From: Fragilariopsis cylindrus CCMP1102
Lineage: Eukaryota > Bacillariophyta > Bacillariophyceae > Bacillariales > Bacillariaceae
Length of the DNA: 64,000 nt
Direction of reading: 5' to 3'
Assembly (NCBI GenBank): GCA_900095095.1
Contig: FMBT01000356.1
Location: 1-64,000 of the forward strand
Part shown: one piece after another, positions 34,694 through 46,200 of the stretch
Numbering within the stretch: position 1 is the first letter of the stretch
Layout of the letters: each line of letters begins with the position of its first letter
The notes under the pieces: generated by a model
Database searches by the model: none
Told to the model about the DNA's origin: nothing
The model's input: only the letters and a program-made list of their open reading frames with translations
Position numbers and translations under genes: made by a program

Positions 34694-36124
34694 CTATTCT
34701 TGATCGTTAGACTCCGCTGGATTGCCTTCTTCTTCTTCTGCTGCTGCTTCTGCTCCTGCTTCTTCCTCTTCTTCTTCTTCTTCTTCCTCCTCCTCCACCC
34801 CCTCGCTCGTGTTTTCGGTCTTATCTTCCCCTTCTTCGTCATTTGTTGGGATCCGCAAAAGATCCAAACGGGATTGAACTCCCTTCAAAATAACCTGAAC
34901 GAAAACTAGTCGAACTGTTACCCTGTCTGGAAGTCGTTCTACTCGATTCATTCGAACGTTTCTTTGAGCAATACTGGACACAATGCGATGAGTTAGATCT
35001 TCGTCTTCCGAAAATTCATCAATGCTATTGTCTAAAGCAAATACAACCTCTAATGGAACTATGCCCGTATATACTATTGGCAAATATCCCCCTGGCATAA
35101 CCTGATTACCTAAATGTCTATCACATGATGTGCAGATTGGAAGATTTCCTAAAGAAAATGATAGGTCATCCAAAGAGGATAACGGCACTGTGACCTCGTC
35201 AGAACCTTTTGGTCTCATTTGCCAAGAGGGAGTCGGTACTGTTGCTGTTGCTGTTGCTTTCCGCAGCATTGTTCCAATGCTACCATTGCCAAGCTTCAAT
35301 TGAAAGAGGGGACCGTTGGGAATACTACATACAATACTTTCAAAGATTCCCCGAGAAGAAACAAGCTGTTTGTTTCTCAACTTCGTCGTTCTATACTTTT
35401 CAGTGACTTCTACAAGGTTATTGTAGTCTGGAAAGGCTAAACTCAGCTTCTCTAGGTTAACTGCAAGATCGTCTTCATCCTCTTGTAATTTACTTTCTGC
35501 ATTGATAGCTCTCTCAACAACTGACTTCTTAATCTTGATCGTCACCAATTTATATGTTGATCCAAGAAACATGTTCTGAGCACCAAAATTTTGGAAAGAA
35601 GGTTCTCCGGTGTCCGCATTGGTCCACCCCAAGTTTACAAAGTAATCCATAGCTTGTCTTGTATCGATAGCTTTTTGGATATCATCAAGGGTTCCTTGAT
35701 AGTTTTCTAGTTTTCCCACAACATACACAACTTCACTTTCGAGTCTGTGCGCGACGGAGAGACTACCGTCATCTTCGATACTGAATCTCATAACTGGCAT
35801 GAACGCGCTGTGAGAGAAACGAACGCCCGATAAAACAACATAATTCTTTCTGAGATCTTCATGAGGAGAGGGGGATACGTTGTCAATATTGTAGACGTAG
35901 AAATCACCATCTTCGCTATCGTAAGAATTGACATCCAACTCGATTGCTTCTTCGGTTGCACCATAAATCTTAAGCGTTCGAAGTACCTTCGCCATCGGTT
36001 CAAGAATAGTATTCTCCGTACAAATTCTTTCAGTCTTAGTTGCAGCATCTACAACTAAAACATCACAGAAGATTGAGGAAGTCCTCTTTCCTAAACTTTC
36101 CGACGACAAATCGATATTAGACAT
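34694..36124 (-). CDS. Unknown conserved-looking 476-residue protein with an acidic tail
   Basis: One exon. I do not recognise the family. It looks globular for about 420 residues: an alpha/beta N-terminal part (SSIFCDVLVVDAATKTERI, DGDFYVYNIDNVSP, NYVVLSGVRFSHSAF) and a helical middle (AFPDYNNLVEVTEKYR). A single CTSCDRHLG element follows, with two Cys that could be half of a metal site, then VPLEVVFALDNSIDEF and VRLVFVQVILKG. The tail of about 45 residues is almost all Glu with some Ala, written in GAA/GAG repeats. No signal peptide or membrane span is present, so a cytosolic or nuclear place is likely. Confidence 0.7.
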   Translation of the reverse strand: MSNIDLSSESLGKRTSSIFCDVLVVDAATKTERICTENTILEPMAKVLRTLKIYGATEEAIELDVNSYDSEDGDFYVYNIDNVSPSPHEDLRKNYVVLSGVRFSHSAFMPVMRFSIEDDGSLSVAHRLESEVVYVVGKLENYQGTLDDIQKAIDTRQAMDYFVNLGWTNADTGEPSFQNFGAQNMFLGSTYKLVTIKIKKSVVERAINAESKLQEDEDDLAVNLEKLSLAFPDYNNLVEVTEKYRTTKLRNKQLVSSRGIFESIVCSIPNGPLFQLKLGNGSIGTMLRKATATATVPTPSWQMRPKGSDEVTVPLSSLDDLSFSLGNLPICTSCDRHLGNQVMPGGYLPIVYTGIVPLEVVFALDNSIDEFSEDEDLTHRIVSSIAQRNVRMNRVERLPDRVTVRLVFVQVILKGVQSRLDLLRIPTNDEEGEDKTENTSEGVEEEEEEEEEEEEAGAEAAAEEEEGNPAESNDQE

Positions 36125-36754
36125 GATGGTAGGATCGTTCGTTCGTTATTTATTTTGAGACTGCAGGTCCGTCGTAGAAGATGGAGAGAGAGAGAGAAAG
36201 GTGATCAATTATGTGATTATGTTGACGAAAGAGATTGTGCGAATGCTTTGCTATCTAGGCCTATTACTGTATTATGAGTGAGTGGCCTGATAACAAAAAT
36301 AAAGAGTTGTCGTGGTCGAACGCAAAAGCCACGGAACTCTCCGTAGGATACCTGCACGCGGCCCCCTGTCATAATAATATTATATTGATCAACGCCGATT
36401 AGCTTCAGTCGTGTCAAGCCACATACAAAGCATCACAAAGCATAATGCGTATAATTTGGTTGCTTTATATTATGAGCTATCTATCTATCTATATATATAA
36501 TATCGTCAATATTCATTTCTACGAATTAATCATGGTAACCAATATTTCTATCTGGCAAAAGCAGCCTAGCAAATAAATGTGATATCGGTTCGAAGATATA
36601 TATTAGATCCATCCATATATAGGTCCTACACACATATGACATACATACATACATGCATAACATACAAATATCGAATTTAAATTTATCTGTTTATTCTAAA
36701 CTATTTTCTTTATTCTAGTATAACGTAATGATTTATTATGATGGTATAAACCGT
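36125..36754. other. Intergenic stretch with simple repeats
   Basis: Contains a (GA)n run at about 36,185-36,200, a (CTAT)n/(AT)n tract at about 36,475-36,502 and (CATA)n at about 36,640-36,665. No gene is seen. Confidence 0.55.
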
Positions 36755-38813
36755 CTACGTAAAAGTCGTCGTTCTTTTTCTCAAATGCACCAAAGTTTCA
36801 ATAGAATCCGTTCGAGGGAATAAGTCCATTTGTGCACAATTCACAACCTCATAGACTGGTGATAACCGTTCTAAATCCCGAAGTAAAGCTTGATGACCAC
36901 AAGATACGTATAAAATATTCTGAAAGCAGCCACCGCTGCCGTGACTACTGTTGTTGTTGTTGTTTTGGCCACTACTTGTCCCGTGAACCTTACTGTCGTC
37001 ATCATTGTTTTCATCACCGTCACTCATCGTCATCATTGCCATTCGACATACCTCTTCGTCTAATCCTTGACGGGGAGGATCGACCAGTAAAATATCGTAG
37101 TTGCAACTTCCATTGTCGTCGTCGTTATTGGTATTCCGCATCCTTGAATCACTATGTGCTGTTTCGACGAAAGCACGACTACGTTGTTGATTTCGTCGAC
37201 GACGACGAGATTCTTCTTTCGACCAACGACCAGCATCTCCTCGATAAACTTGAATCAAATTTTGTAATCCATTCAATGAAATATTTTTTTCACAGGAACG
37301 AACTAGTCGTGGATCTAATTCTATCGCAAGAATTTGTGATATTAATCCCGATCGTCCTAATGCAACCGTATGTGCACCACAACCACAATACATTTCTAAT
37401 AGTTTTAATTTACTATCATCATTGTTTGCGTCTTGTTTCGATATCGATATACATGTTAATCGATCTAACATCCATGCTAAAGCCTTCGTCATTGCGTTTG
37501 GATTTGGATGATAAAATGCAGTTTCAGGTTTTTCATAGTGTACCGGAAATATTGTTGTTGTAATAATTGTAGATTTATTATTAGCGTCATCGTTGACGTC
37601 GTTGTTGTTATGATTATCGTCATTACTACGACCTATTTCTGTAGTAACGGATCTCCCCGTCGGTCTTTGTTTTTGTTGTTGTCGTCCTTTTAAGCTAACA
37701 TTCCACTTAACTTTCATTGTTGATGCCTTGTCATTATCATTACTACAGCTGTCGTTTCGAAGAAGATATACTGTGTCCCGTATTGTTGCTTCCTTTTCGT
37801 CACTTTTGTCGTTAGCGTTGTCATCATCATTACAACCGTGGTTGCTGTTATTATTCTTATCTCCTTCTTTTCCTTCTCCCCCTCCTCCTCTCACAGAAAG
37901 AAGTGTACCTTTAGATCGACCATTTATTTGTCTCAAATATAATTTTTGACACAGTAATTGAGCTTCTTGTTTCCATTTCCATGCAGTTTTATTTTTATTA
38001 TTTCCCTTTCCACTTTCATTTTCATTATTATCAAGATCAAGATCAAGATATTGTTGATCGTAATTTAATGTTAGAACACAATCAGCATCAGGTAAATCAT
38101 TCCATGCAGATGAAAAAGTACAACTTGTTAAATATTTATTGGCAATACTTGAAGTAGTAGTAAGGATGGCATTGTTGCTGTTGTTTTCGTTGTTATTTTC
38201 ATTTTCACTATTATCACTATTATCATATTGTTTATATAGTCCATAAATTCTTTCATTGCAGATTGGATACGTCGTGTTGCAATAGGAAATGAATTTTTCG
38301 TCCCAAGTAGAACGGGTTGTCCTTTACTACGCATAGCATAGCATAACGAAATGACGACGACGACGACGATAACGATAACAACGACGATGCTGTTGTTACT
38401 GGTATTATTGCTGGTATTTGTACAATTTGAAAATTACATCGACATCGGTAGGTCAAAGTTTCTTCTTCAGTAAGACAGGAAAAAGTTTGGATGTCTATCG
38501 TTTGTGTTGTTGTTGTTGTTGTTGTTGTTCTGTTGCTGTTACTGTTTTCGTGTTCGTCGTTGTCAACGCCCTCCTCCTCTTCATGATCATTATTCTGATT
38601 GCGATTTTGACCAATTATTTCTAATAACTTTAAAGAAAGTCGTTTTGCTGATTCCTTCAATTTTAATTGTGAATGTTTCACTCCAGATTCATTTACACCA
38701 GCATCATAACCAGGAAGAACAATTTCTTCTTCTTCTTCTTCTTCGTGGTGGTCGTTGTCTTGATGGTGGTTGTTGTCGTCTTCATCATTATTGTCATTAT
38801 CAACACTTGTCAT
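36755..38813 (-). CDS. TrmA/TRMT2-type tRNA (uracil-5-)-methyltransferase, two frame breaks
   Basis: I start at the ATG at 38813 (MTSVDND). After an acidic, Thr-rich N-terminus come YRCRCNFQIV and FRYAM/RSKGQPVLLG, matching the N-terminal substrate fold of TrmA. The catalytic domain has PETAFYHPNPNAM, the SAM loop LLEMYCGCGAHTVALGRSG, LAIELDPRLVRSCEKN, LLVDPPRQGLDEE, the nucleophile in ILYVSCGHQALLRDLE, and the general-base Glu in SIETLVHL. It makes m5U (T54) in tRNA. All catalytic residues are present. The frame changes near 38,345, in a triple TATGC repeat, and near 38,235. Removing one repeat unit or adding one base restores the first; one missing base explains the second. The full length would be about 685 residues. 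Asn/Asp-rich inserts split the catalytic domain. Confidence 0.85.
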
Positions 38814-39212
38814 ACTCGTCAATTGCAGCCACAAAAGATGCTCGTCGAGATCAGTAGCTCAAGATCAGATAAGTTAGAAATTCGTTTCGTCCAATGCGAT
38901 TCTACAGTAGAACTTGTACAACTTGTATATGTTGATGATGGCTGAGCGGTAGGATCCTTTTCGAAATCCTTTTTGCAATCAATCAGATCAGATCAGATGA
39001 CGATGTTCACGATGCGACTACAAAAAAGTTTTGTCAGTTAAGTACCAGTACTTCCTTACCTTTTTGCTATGCGCTGGCCTGTTGTCACTATTATTTTTTG
39101 AATACAGTCTAAGTTTTTAAAAGTACGTTTTTATGCGTCTTTACAATTTAAATAAAAATATCACTAGAAGATGACGTAATTGATAATCGCGCAATTTCAC
39201 TCGAACGAAAGT

Positions 39213-39246
39213 GAAATGTGATTGGCCATGAAATGTGATTGGCCAT
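39213..39246. repeat. Perfect tandem 17-mer carrying a CCAAT-type box
   Basis: GAAATGTGATTGGCCAT occurs twice head to tail (39213-39229, 39230-39246). ATTGG is the reverse of CCAAT, the NF-Y site. It lies about 365 bases before the Mpv17-like gene and about 400 bases before the TrmA gene on the other side, a position fitting a promoter element. Confidence 0.6.
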
Positions 39247-39540
39247 AATTATTCTTGGATTGCCGGCAGACATTGCTTACGTGTTTTACTGTGTACTGGA
39301 ATAACGTAATTTTTGAATCCGATTGTGCCGACGTATCACGATTGGTGTAAATTTAAAAAAATTCTTAAAACAACAATCAGAATTCTGATTGCTTGCGTTA
39401 TACGGTATTGTTCTCATCACGTTCTCACTGCTAATATTCGTTCGCCTAATTTTTCAATAGTATCCACTTGCTACCGATTAGCAGTCATTCAGTAACAGGA
39501 AGTGCCTTGCTAGCTACAGCAGAAGGAGAGTTAGACGTGA

Positions 39541-39570
39541 TAGATCATAATATCATAGATCATAATATCA
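39541..39570. repeat. Perfect tandem 15-mer just upstream of the Mpv17-like gene
   Basis: TAGATCATAATATCA is repeated twice without a gap, ending 34 bases before the start codon at 39605. It lies in the presumed 5' leader or core promoter. No known factor site is recognised. Confidence 0.6.
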
Positions 39571-39604
39571 TAGATTTTATTACAGTAGTGTACATCGCAG
39601 AACA

Positions 39605-40843
39605 ATGAGTGCTTTATCATCTTCACCATCACCTTCACCATCATCTTCGACGACGACGACGACGACGATGTCATCATGCTTTTGTATTCTAAGTTTAATT
39701 TCGATATCGTTATTGGTATCGGCATCGGTATCGGCATCAGCATCAATATCAATATCAGGCGGATCATCGATATTGGTAACGGCGTTTTCTACTAGAACAA
39801 CAACCTCCTACAACAACAAGAATAATAAAAATAATAAGAATCGACAACAACAGCAACAGCAACAATATCGACGATCTTTTTCTAATGATAATAATAATGG
39901 TTCTTCGCAGCAATTTTTATCATCAATATCATCATCATCATCACCATCAGCATTGACTTTAGCAGCATGTGATATATCATCGGCAATGGAATTACCTGTA
40001 GTAAATGAATTAGTGTCATCGTACGGATATTGTTTAAAAAATCATTTTTTTCCAACACAATCCATCACAAATGCAGTATTGACAATGGTTGGGGATGGAT
40101 TTGCACAAAGTAAAGAAAATTCGGATAATAATAGTAATAGTCAGGAACAAGAACAAGAACAACAACAACAACAAAACCAAGAAAGTGTTTATGATCCGAA
40201 ACGTGGTATGACCTACTTCTTTAAAGGATTGGGGAGTGGTATATTATGGGCAATATGGTTCGAACAAGCGGATGTCTTATCGAAAGAATTAACACAATCC
40301 ACATTATCTCATTATCATATACCATCATTGCCATCTCAACAACAACATATTGAAACGGCGCTACAAACAATTATTAGTATATTAATGGAACAATTTTTAA
40401 TTTGTCCGATACTCTTCGCCACATGGGATATACCAATCACATCTATAATGAGTGGAACGGATGTTAAACAAATACCAAAACAAATTGATGATAAATTAAT
40501 ACCATTATTAACAGCAAATGCAAAAGTATGGACATTGGTGAATGTTATTACCTATAATATACCATTGCAATATCGTTTATTATTTACAAGTGGTGCATCA
40601 ATTGTATCAGAAACAATCAATTCCGGTATCACATCGAAACAAGGAATAGAAGTAACACCAGTACCAGTAGTACCACAACAACAAACAATTCAAATCATCA
40701 ACAACAAGAGGAACTTGGGGGAAACAACAATCGATAGGACTACACCAGTACTAGCAACAGCAACAATAGCTGCAACAACAGTCGGTGGTGGTGGTGGCAG
40801 GATGAAACTACGAAATACGAATAGCACATTTGTAGCATTGTGA
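39605..40843 (+). CDS. Mpv17/PMP22-family membrane protein with a plastid-type presequence
   Basis: The protein has 412 residues in one exon. The N-terminus has a Ser/Thr-rich lead, a hydrophobic segment (CILSLISISLLVSASVS), and ILVTAFSTRTTTSYNNK, which resembles a diatom signal peptide with Ala-Phe cleavage motif and basic transit peptide. The conserved part (about residues 150-350) contains YGYCLKNHFFPTQSITNAVL, DGFAQSKE, MTYFFKGLGSGILWAIWF, and the family signature AKVWTLVNVITYNIPLQYR. The usual Pro after Trp and Asn-Phe pair are changed but the WxxxNxxxYxxPxxxR frame holds. Mpv17 proteins are small four-span channels of inner mitochondrial, peroxisomal or plastid membranes. Long Gln/Ser runs are typical of this genome. 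Confidence 0.8.
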   Translation: MSALSSSPSPSPSSSTTTTTTMSSCFCILSLISISLLVSASVSASASISISGGSSILVTAFSTRTTTSYNNKNNKNNKNRQQQQQQQYRRSFSNDNNNGSSQQFLSSISSSSSPSALTLAACDISSAMELPVVNELVSSYGYCLKNHFFPTQSITNAVLTMVGDGFAQSKENSDNNSNSQEQEQEQQQQQNQESVYDPKRGMTYFFKGLGSGILWAIWFEQADVLSKELTQSTLSHYHIPSLPSQQQHIETALQTIISILMEQFLICPILFATWDIPITSIMSGTDVKQIPKQIDDKLIPLLTANAKVWTLVNVITYNIPLQYRLLFTSGASIVSETINSGITSKQGIEVTPVPVVPQQQTIQIINNKRNLGETTIDRTTPVLATATIAATTVGGGGGRMKLRNTNSTFVAL

Positions 40844-41159
40844 TAATATATATTGTAAATATAAGTAGGTATAGAGTGAATGAGTGTACGTTGTAAAAAG
40901 ATATTATAACATGTAAATAAAATACAGTAAAATAATGATATTAGGATAACATAAAAAGTCTTCGCTCACACTACTAGTCTACAGTACTACAGTAGCTATT
41001 CTATTAGTAGGCTATAGGTACGCTGTTGTATCTAGATTCGATTACCAATTATTCCGACGAGCCCCCGATGACGACGAAATGTTGTTACAGTACCACCTCA
41101 CTCCACACTAACTACTACGACTATCTATAAGAATAGCGTTCTGCGTTCTTTTGAGTAGC
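40844..41159. other. Convergent gap after the Mpv17-like gene
   Basis: The two flanking genes converge. It has CTA/GTA-rich sequence near 40,970-41,030. No gene is seen. Confidence 0.5.
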
Positions 41160-42359
41160 TTAGTCTAACTTGTTGATGTTTTCATCACTTATTGTACTAA
41201 CAATACCACTACCACTACTTCTTTTGTTACTAGTACTGCTTTTGTTGCTACGCTGAAAGTACATACCTAATCGACGTTCGACAGAACCAACAACTGCAGC
41301 ACCGATCAATGCTGGTACAACCAATAAATACCACGGTAGTAGACCATGTTCATTCATTATTCCAGAGGATGATATCAAATCAACAATGTTGAATGTACTA
41401 CTACTTGAGGTAGTACTTTTTTGACATAAATACCACCAGATTGATCCATCAAATATTCCTAATATACTACCTACAATGATTTGATCAAGACTATGAAGAC
41501 TAACTCGAATACGATATATCAAACTAATCACTGCATAGGTAAGTAATGGTAATGTCATGTTGGGTATAAGTAACGCAACGAAGGTAAAAATAAATCCTAA
41601 ACTCATTGCATGAGAGGATGGCATACCATTATCACTAGGACGTGATGGTTGTTTTTGTTGTACTGCTGCTTTCATTTTCATTTTCATTTTCATCATCGAC
41701 GAGTCTTCTACTTCTACTTCTTTTTCTTTTATTACTTCATCTCCATTTATTGGAATACTAGCCATAGTAGTAGTAGTAGTAGTAGGACGATCATGTTTTA
41801 ATATACGTTTTAACATTTTACCAAAAATTGCATTCAATATAGAACCTAAAAAGAAACTAACCATAAGTGCATCTCTCTTCCAACAAAGTGTAATAAAAAA
41901 TGTACCTGCAACACAAATTGATGTAGTTGAACCGATTTTTGTATATACGGTAGTCCAAATGCTACTAACATTGTTCTTATTCTTATTCTTATTATCGTTG
42001 TTGTTGTTGTTTTTGTTGTGTTTTCGTGTTGTGATTATTGACGACGACGACGACGACGACGACGATGATGATTTTTTCGATTCCATATTCACTGACGTAG
42101 TACTACTACTAGTTTTTATGGATGGTGTAGTATTAGTAGAAGGTCGTAAAAGCAGTCTCGATTGTACAATATTATGACGAGTCAGCAAAGACGACGACGA
42201 CGGTGAGGACGACGAACAAAGGCTTTGACCACCGTAGTTGGTGTTATTATCAACAAAGAAATCGATGATACTACAAGTACCACCACCGTCGAGTTGAAGA
42301 ATCTCATTGTCGTCTTCGTTGAAACATATAGACAATAGATTTTCAATTTTCAAAGTCAT
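41160..42359 (-). CDS. PAP2-family lipid phosphatase (dolichyl-diphosphatase-like)
   Basis: The protein has 399 residues in one exon. It contains the three PAP2 motifs: KRILKHDRP (K..6..RP), GMPSSHAMS (PSGH-type, here PSSH), and YRIRVSLHSLDQIIVGSILG (R..5..H...D, nucleophile-pairing His and Asp). At least four hydrophobic spans surround them. This family removes phosphate from dolichyl diphosphate or phosphatidate on the lumenal face of the endoplasmic reticulum or plastid membranes. Motifs 1 and 2 are separated by an unusual insert of about 60 residues with Thr, Glu and Lys-Met runs. The first 130 residues are Ser/Asn-rich and probably disordered. Confidence 0.88.
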   Translation of the reverse strand: MTLKIENLLSICFNEDDNEILQLDGGGTCSIIDFFVDNNTNYGGQSLCSSSSPSSSSLLTRHNIVQSRLLLRPSTNTTPSIKTSSSTTSVNMESKKSSSSSSSSSSSIITTRKHNKNNNNNDNKNKNKNNVSSIWTTVYTKIGSTTSICVAGTFFITLCWKRDALMVSFFLGSILNAIFGKMLKRILKHDRPTTTTTTMASIPINGDEVIKEKEVEVEDSSMMKMKMKMKAAVQQKQPSRPSDNGMPSSHAMSLGFIFTFVALLIPNMTLPLLTYAVISLIYRIRVSLHSLDQIIVGSILGIFDGSIWWYLCQKSTTSSSSTFNIVDLISSSGIMNEHGLLPWYLLVVPALIGAAVVGSVERRLGMYFQRSNKSSTSNKRSSGSGIVSTISDENINKLD

Positions 42360-42459
42360 GTTTTTGGCTTAAGAGAGCCACTTGCCCCCAAATAAAATTT
42401 CAGAGGAAAGTGTCGTAAGACTTGTGCCCCCTTATCTGTACGCTACCCGTAATCCGATT

Positions 42460-42811
42460 AAGAGCTCCACGAAGAACATGCCATCAAAAAGAATTCTCAC
42501 GTGTCTGTCTCGGCGACATACCGTACTTCAAGTAGACATCATTGATCGAATTCCGACGGTTAAATCAATCATCGGTTCAATCAATCATCCTCAATTGATC
42601 TTAATTGATCTATATTGATCTTGATCACAAAACACATCAGCCATGATGATCATTTGAATTTCAAGATATGTCTTCCATTGGTAATAGAGAAACGAGTGGC
42701 GGAGGGCGGATGATTGGAGTCAATCGCCCAAACAACATCCCGCATACAGCAATTGGCGCTTCAATTGTACAAGAGCTCCACGAAGAACTAACATGCCATC
42801 AAAAAGAATTC
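42460..42811. repeat. Pair of 38-42 base direct repeats upstream of the BCCT gene
   Basis: Copy 1 (42460-42497) and copy 2 (42771-42811) share AAGAGCTCCACGAAGAAC and ATGCCATCAAAAAGAATTC, with TAAC inserted in copy 2. A shorter ATTCGCTCATGC repeat follows at about 42,880 and 42,938. The 847-base gap at 42,360-43,206 has no convincing gene. Its longest plus-strand frame (42,668-42,934) lacks recognisable features. Confidence 0.6.
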
Positions 42812-43206
42812 AATTCTCTGAGAGTGCCAGATGTTGGTCGTGTGCTCCACATGCTAGCAGAATATTCGTTTACAGTAAATTCGCTCATGCTCCACACACT
42901 ATTAGTAATGTTGTACAGTACAGTAGATTCTTAGAATTCGCTCATGCATTTTCATTATTATTTTATAATGTGGACCTCGCGTCTCGATTAAAAATGTCAT
43001 TCCTTGAAGTTGAACTCTACTGTATGTACCAACGTAAAGTCAAATTTGGACTGGTTGCATCTCATTATTCAATGAGATTGACACTATCTCTCATAAAATT
43101 AAAATACCTTTACAGAGTAAAGCGTATAATATAACCTCAAGAAACTATCTCCAAAGTAAACTAAAAGAAACATCTTTTGACTACCGTGTAATAGGAGAGA
43201 AACATC

Positions 43207-46200
43207 ATGTCAACTACAGAAGATCCTGCACCGGCGGCGGAATTGTTGAAAGCTACCAAAGATGAAGCTGTTGAGGTATCTGGGATGCTTGAGAGTACTG
43301 GCATCGTCAGCGACGATGCATCAACTGATTCTGTGAAAAAAGCTACGCTTGTTGGAGGTGCAAGGACAGTTCGAGATGTTGCTACGGAGGGTGAAATGGG
43401 CAAGTACCCCGTCCGTTCACTAGAGTTGAAATTGCCATTCTTCCAAGAAAAAATGAAATTCAATTGGTTTGTGACAATTTTTGGATTGATCGTTCTTTGG
43501 GGACTGGCTGGATATTGTATGGCCCAACCAGCGGCTGCTTCTGCAGCTCTTAGTACAGGTTTCAATTGGGTTGTTGACTACTTTACTTGGTTCTATATTG
43601 GTACGTAAAGATTTACTTGTATATATTATAGTGAATTCGATTTAGTTGCAAATTTGTGTTTGCTTTTAAATGAAGCCTTTCAAATATCCATTCCTCACTC
43701 GTAAAATTATCCTTTTCTTTGTTAATTCTCATCCTACCTATTATTGACTATCACGCACAGCTGCCAATCCGGTCCTTACATTCTTCATCGTTTGGCTAGG
43801 CTTTCGATACGGTCACATCAAACTAGGCCCGAAGGATGCCGAACCCGAATTTTCGAATTCTTCCTACTTCGCCATGATTTTTAGTGCCGGTGTTGGTGTG
43901 GGCCTATTCTTTTATGGAGTAAGCGAACCACTTTTCCATCGAGAAAAGGATAATTATTACTCTAATGCTGGATATCACTCCCAGAACGAGATAGATCAAT
44001 GGTCCCTCGTTATTACCATGTATCATTGGGGACTTGCCGCTTGGAGTCCTTGTAAGTTTCAAAAATTGCATCTTTTCTTCCTATTATTCATCTATGATTT
44101 TACTATTAGAAGCATCCGTACTCACCAACAATCGTTTTCTGTCTCATTGCATAACAGATCTGGTGGTAGCTATTGCCACTGGATTGGGAACATACAGATT
44201 CGGGCTTCCCATGACAATCCGGTCTACTTTTTATCCTATCCTTGGTGACTACTGTTGGGGATGGATGGGCGATCTCATGATGCAATCTCATTGTTATGAC
44301 TGTTGCGGGAGTCTGCACGTCTCTAGGTTTAGGAGCAATCCAAATGGTAGCTGGACTACAACGTCTGGGTTGGGTTGATCCTGATAGAGAAGATTTACAA
44401 ATGGTCTACGTTGCACTTATATGTATTATCACTTTATGTGCTACTGCATCTGTCGTTTCAGGACTTGCTGTTGGTATTAAAATATTGGCAAATATTGCGT
44501 TTGGCTTGGGATGTTTCATCCTCTTCCTCTGCTTTGCTATGGAGAAGTCTAGATATATTCTAGACTTACTGTTTCAAACAACAGGAGTCTATTTGCAGTG
44601 GAATATCTTCCAAGTGCCATTTTGGACGGATGCCTTCGGGTCACTTGAAGAAGGCTCAGGTCGAGCGATCGATGGTAATTCTGCAGCTGAATGGTGGATT
44701 GGCAGTTGGACTGTTTTTTACCTTGCTTGGTGGGTCGCATGGGCTTGTTTCGTTGGTATGTTCATTGCCCGTATCTCCAGGAACAGAACTATCGGAAACA
44801 TTATTGTATCTGTCTTTATTGCCCCGACCATTTATTCTCTACTTTGGTTCTGCTGTTTCGGAGGTATCGGCCTTCGTCAGCAGCGCCAGGCTTTGGAACT
44901 AGAACAGATTGGTAGTGTATCATTTGACGATCCAGGTCACTATCTCGCCGAGGGGTCTGGCTTTTGCTATGATGTCCCGCAAGATGATGTTGTCGTCAAC
45001 GGTACCACTGTCTTTACGAACCACTTACTCGGTATTACACCGGTCTGCACGTTTAACAGGGCTGATTCTACCCAGGCCTGGTTCAATGTACGTACTTTGC
45101 TTTATTGCCATTTTATAAATCACTGTGCGTTTGCCTTTGTCTTATGATGTATGCACTGTCCCTCACCCCACTCATTGAATTTATACTTACGTGTGTGTTA
45201 TAGGTCATGTATTCTTTCTCTTATCCGGATGCAAATGACTTTGGAGGATTCGGACCATTCCTCTCCGGCTTTAGTATCTTCACACTTGCTCTCTATTTCA
45301 TTACTTCATCGGATTCTGGAAGTTTGGTCGTTGACATTCTCGCATCTAATGGTGCAACAGAACATCATTGGATTCAACGAGTATTCTGGGCTCTCACGGA
45401 AGGAGGTGAGTTTTTCTTTGTCGGTCTCGTTCCTATCAGCGTGGACCAGCTGATACATTTCAATTATTACCTTGATAATTACCAGTCGAACCAAGATCTG
45501 ACACCTCTCTCTTTTTTCTCCTACCAATCGCATTTAACATGATAGCTGTGGCATGTGCGCTCCTAGTTGCTGGAGACTCTGATGCCCTCAGTGCATTGCA
45601 GTCGGCTAGTATTATCTTTGGATTACCCTTCAACCTATTCTTATTCCTTATGTGTTTTTCAATTGTACAAATGTGCAAAGCGATTGAGGCGGAGAACAAT
45701 CCAGATCATCCTCATCCTGATCTTTTGTTGCCCAAAAAGACTTGGACAATGCCTGTGTTTGGTGGAGTTTTCAATATTTTCGAGTTTATTATATCATTTG
45801 GTAGAGTACACGAGGCTCGCAAAGAAAAGGGTATGGACCTCCCTACCTCTGAACATACTATGGAATTTTTCAAGGCGCTTCTCCTACCCTTCGTATCCAT
45901 GTATAAGATATACAATAGTTCCGTCATCAACCCGAAGCAGAAACAAGGGATCGGAAACATGATGGCCACCGCAGCTTATACTACCTGCTTCATTGGATGG
46001 GTTGCCCTGTTTGTCTGTGGTCTTATCAACGATGGATTTGTTGCTTTGGCTTGGTCTATCTTTTTTGTCAACGGGATTATCCTCACCACTTTGCGCATGC
46101 AATTTCGTGAACGTCTTGGTATTCGTGGTAACGTGATTGGAGACTTTTGTTTGTCTTCCTTCTTGTACCCTCAGGTATTGGCTCAGATGGTAGTAGAACT

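Noticed and set aside
42668-42934. An 88-residue plus-strand frame
   Set aside because: It lies in a gap with direct repeats, has no recognisable motif, and its codon use is not like that of neighbours.
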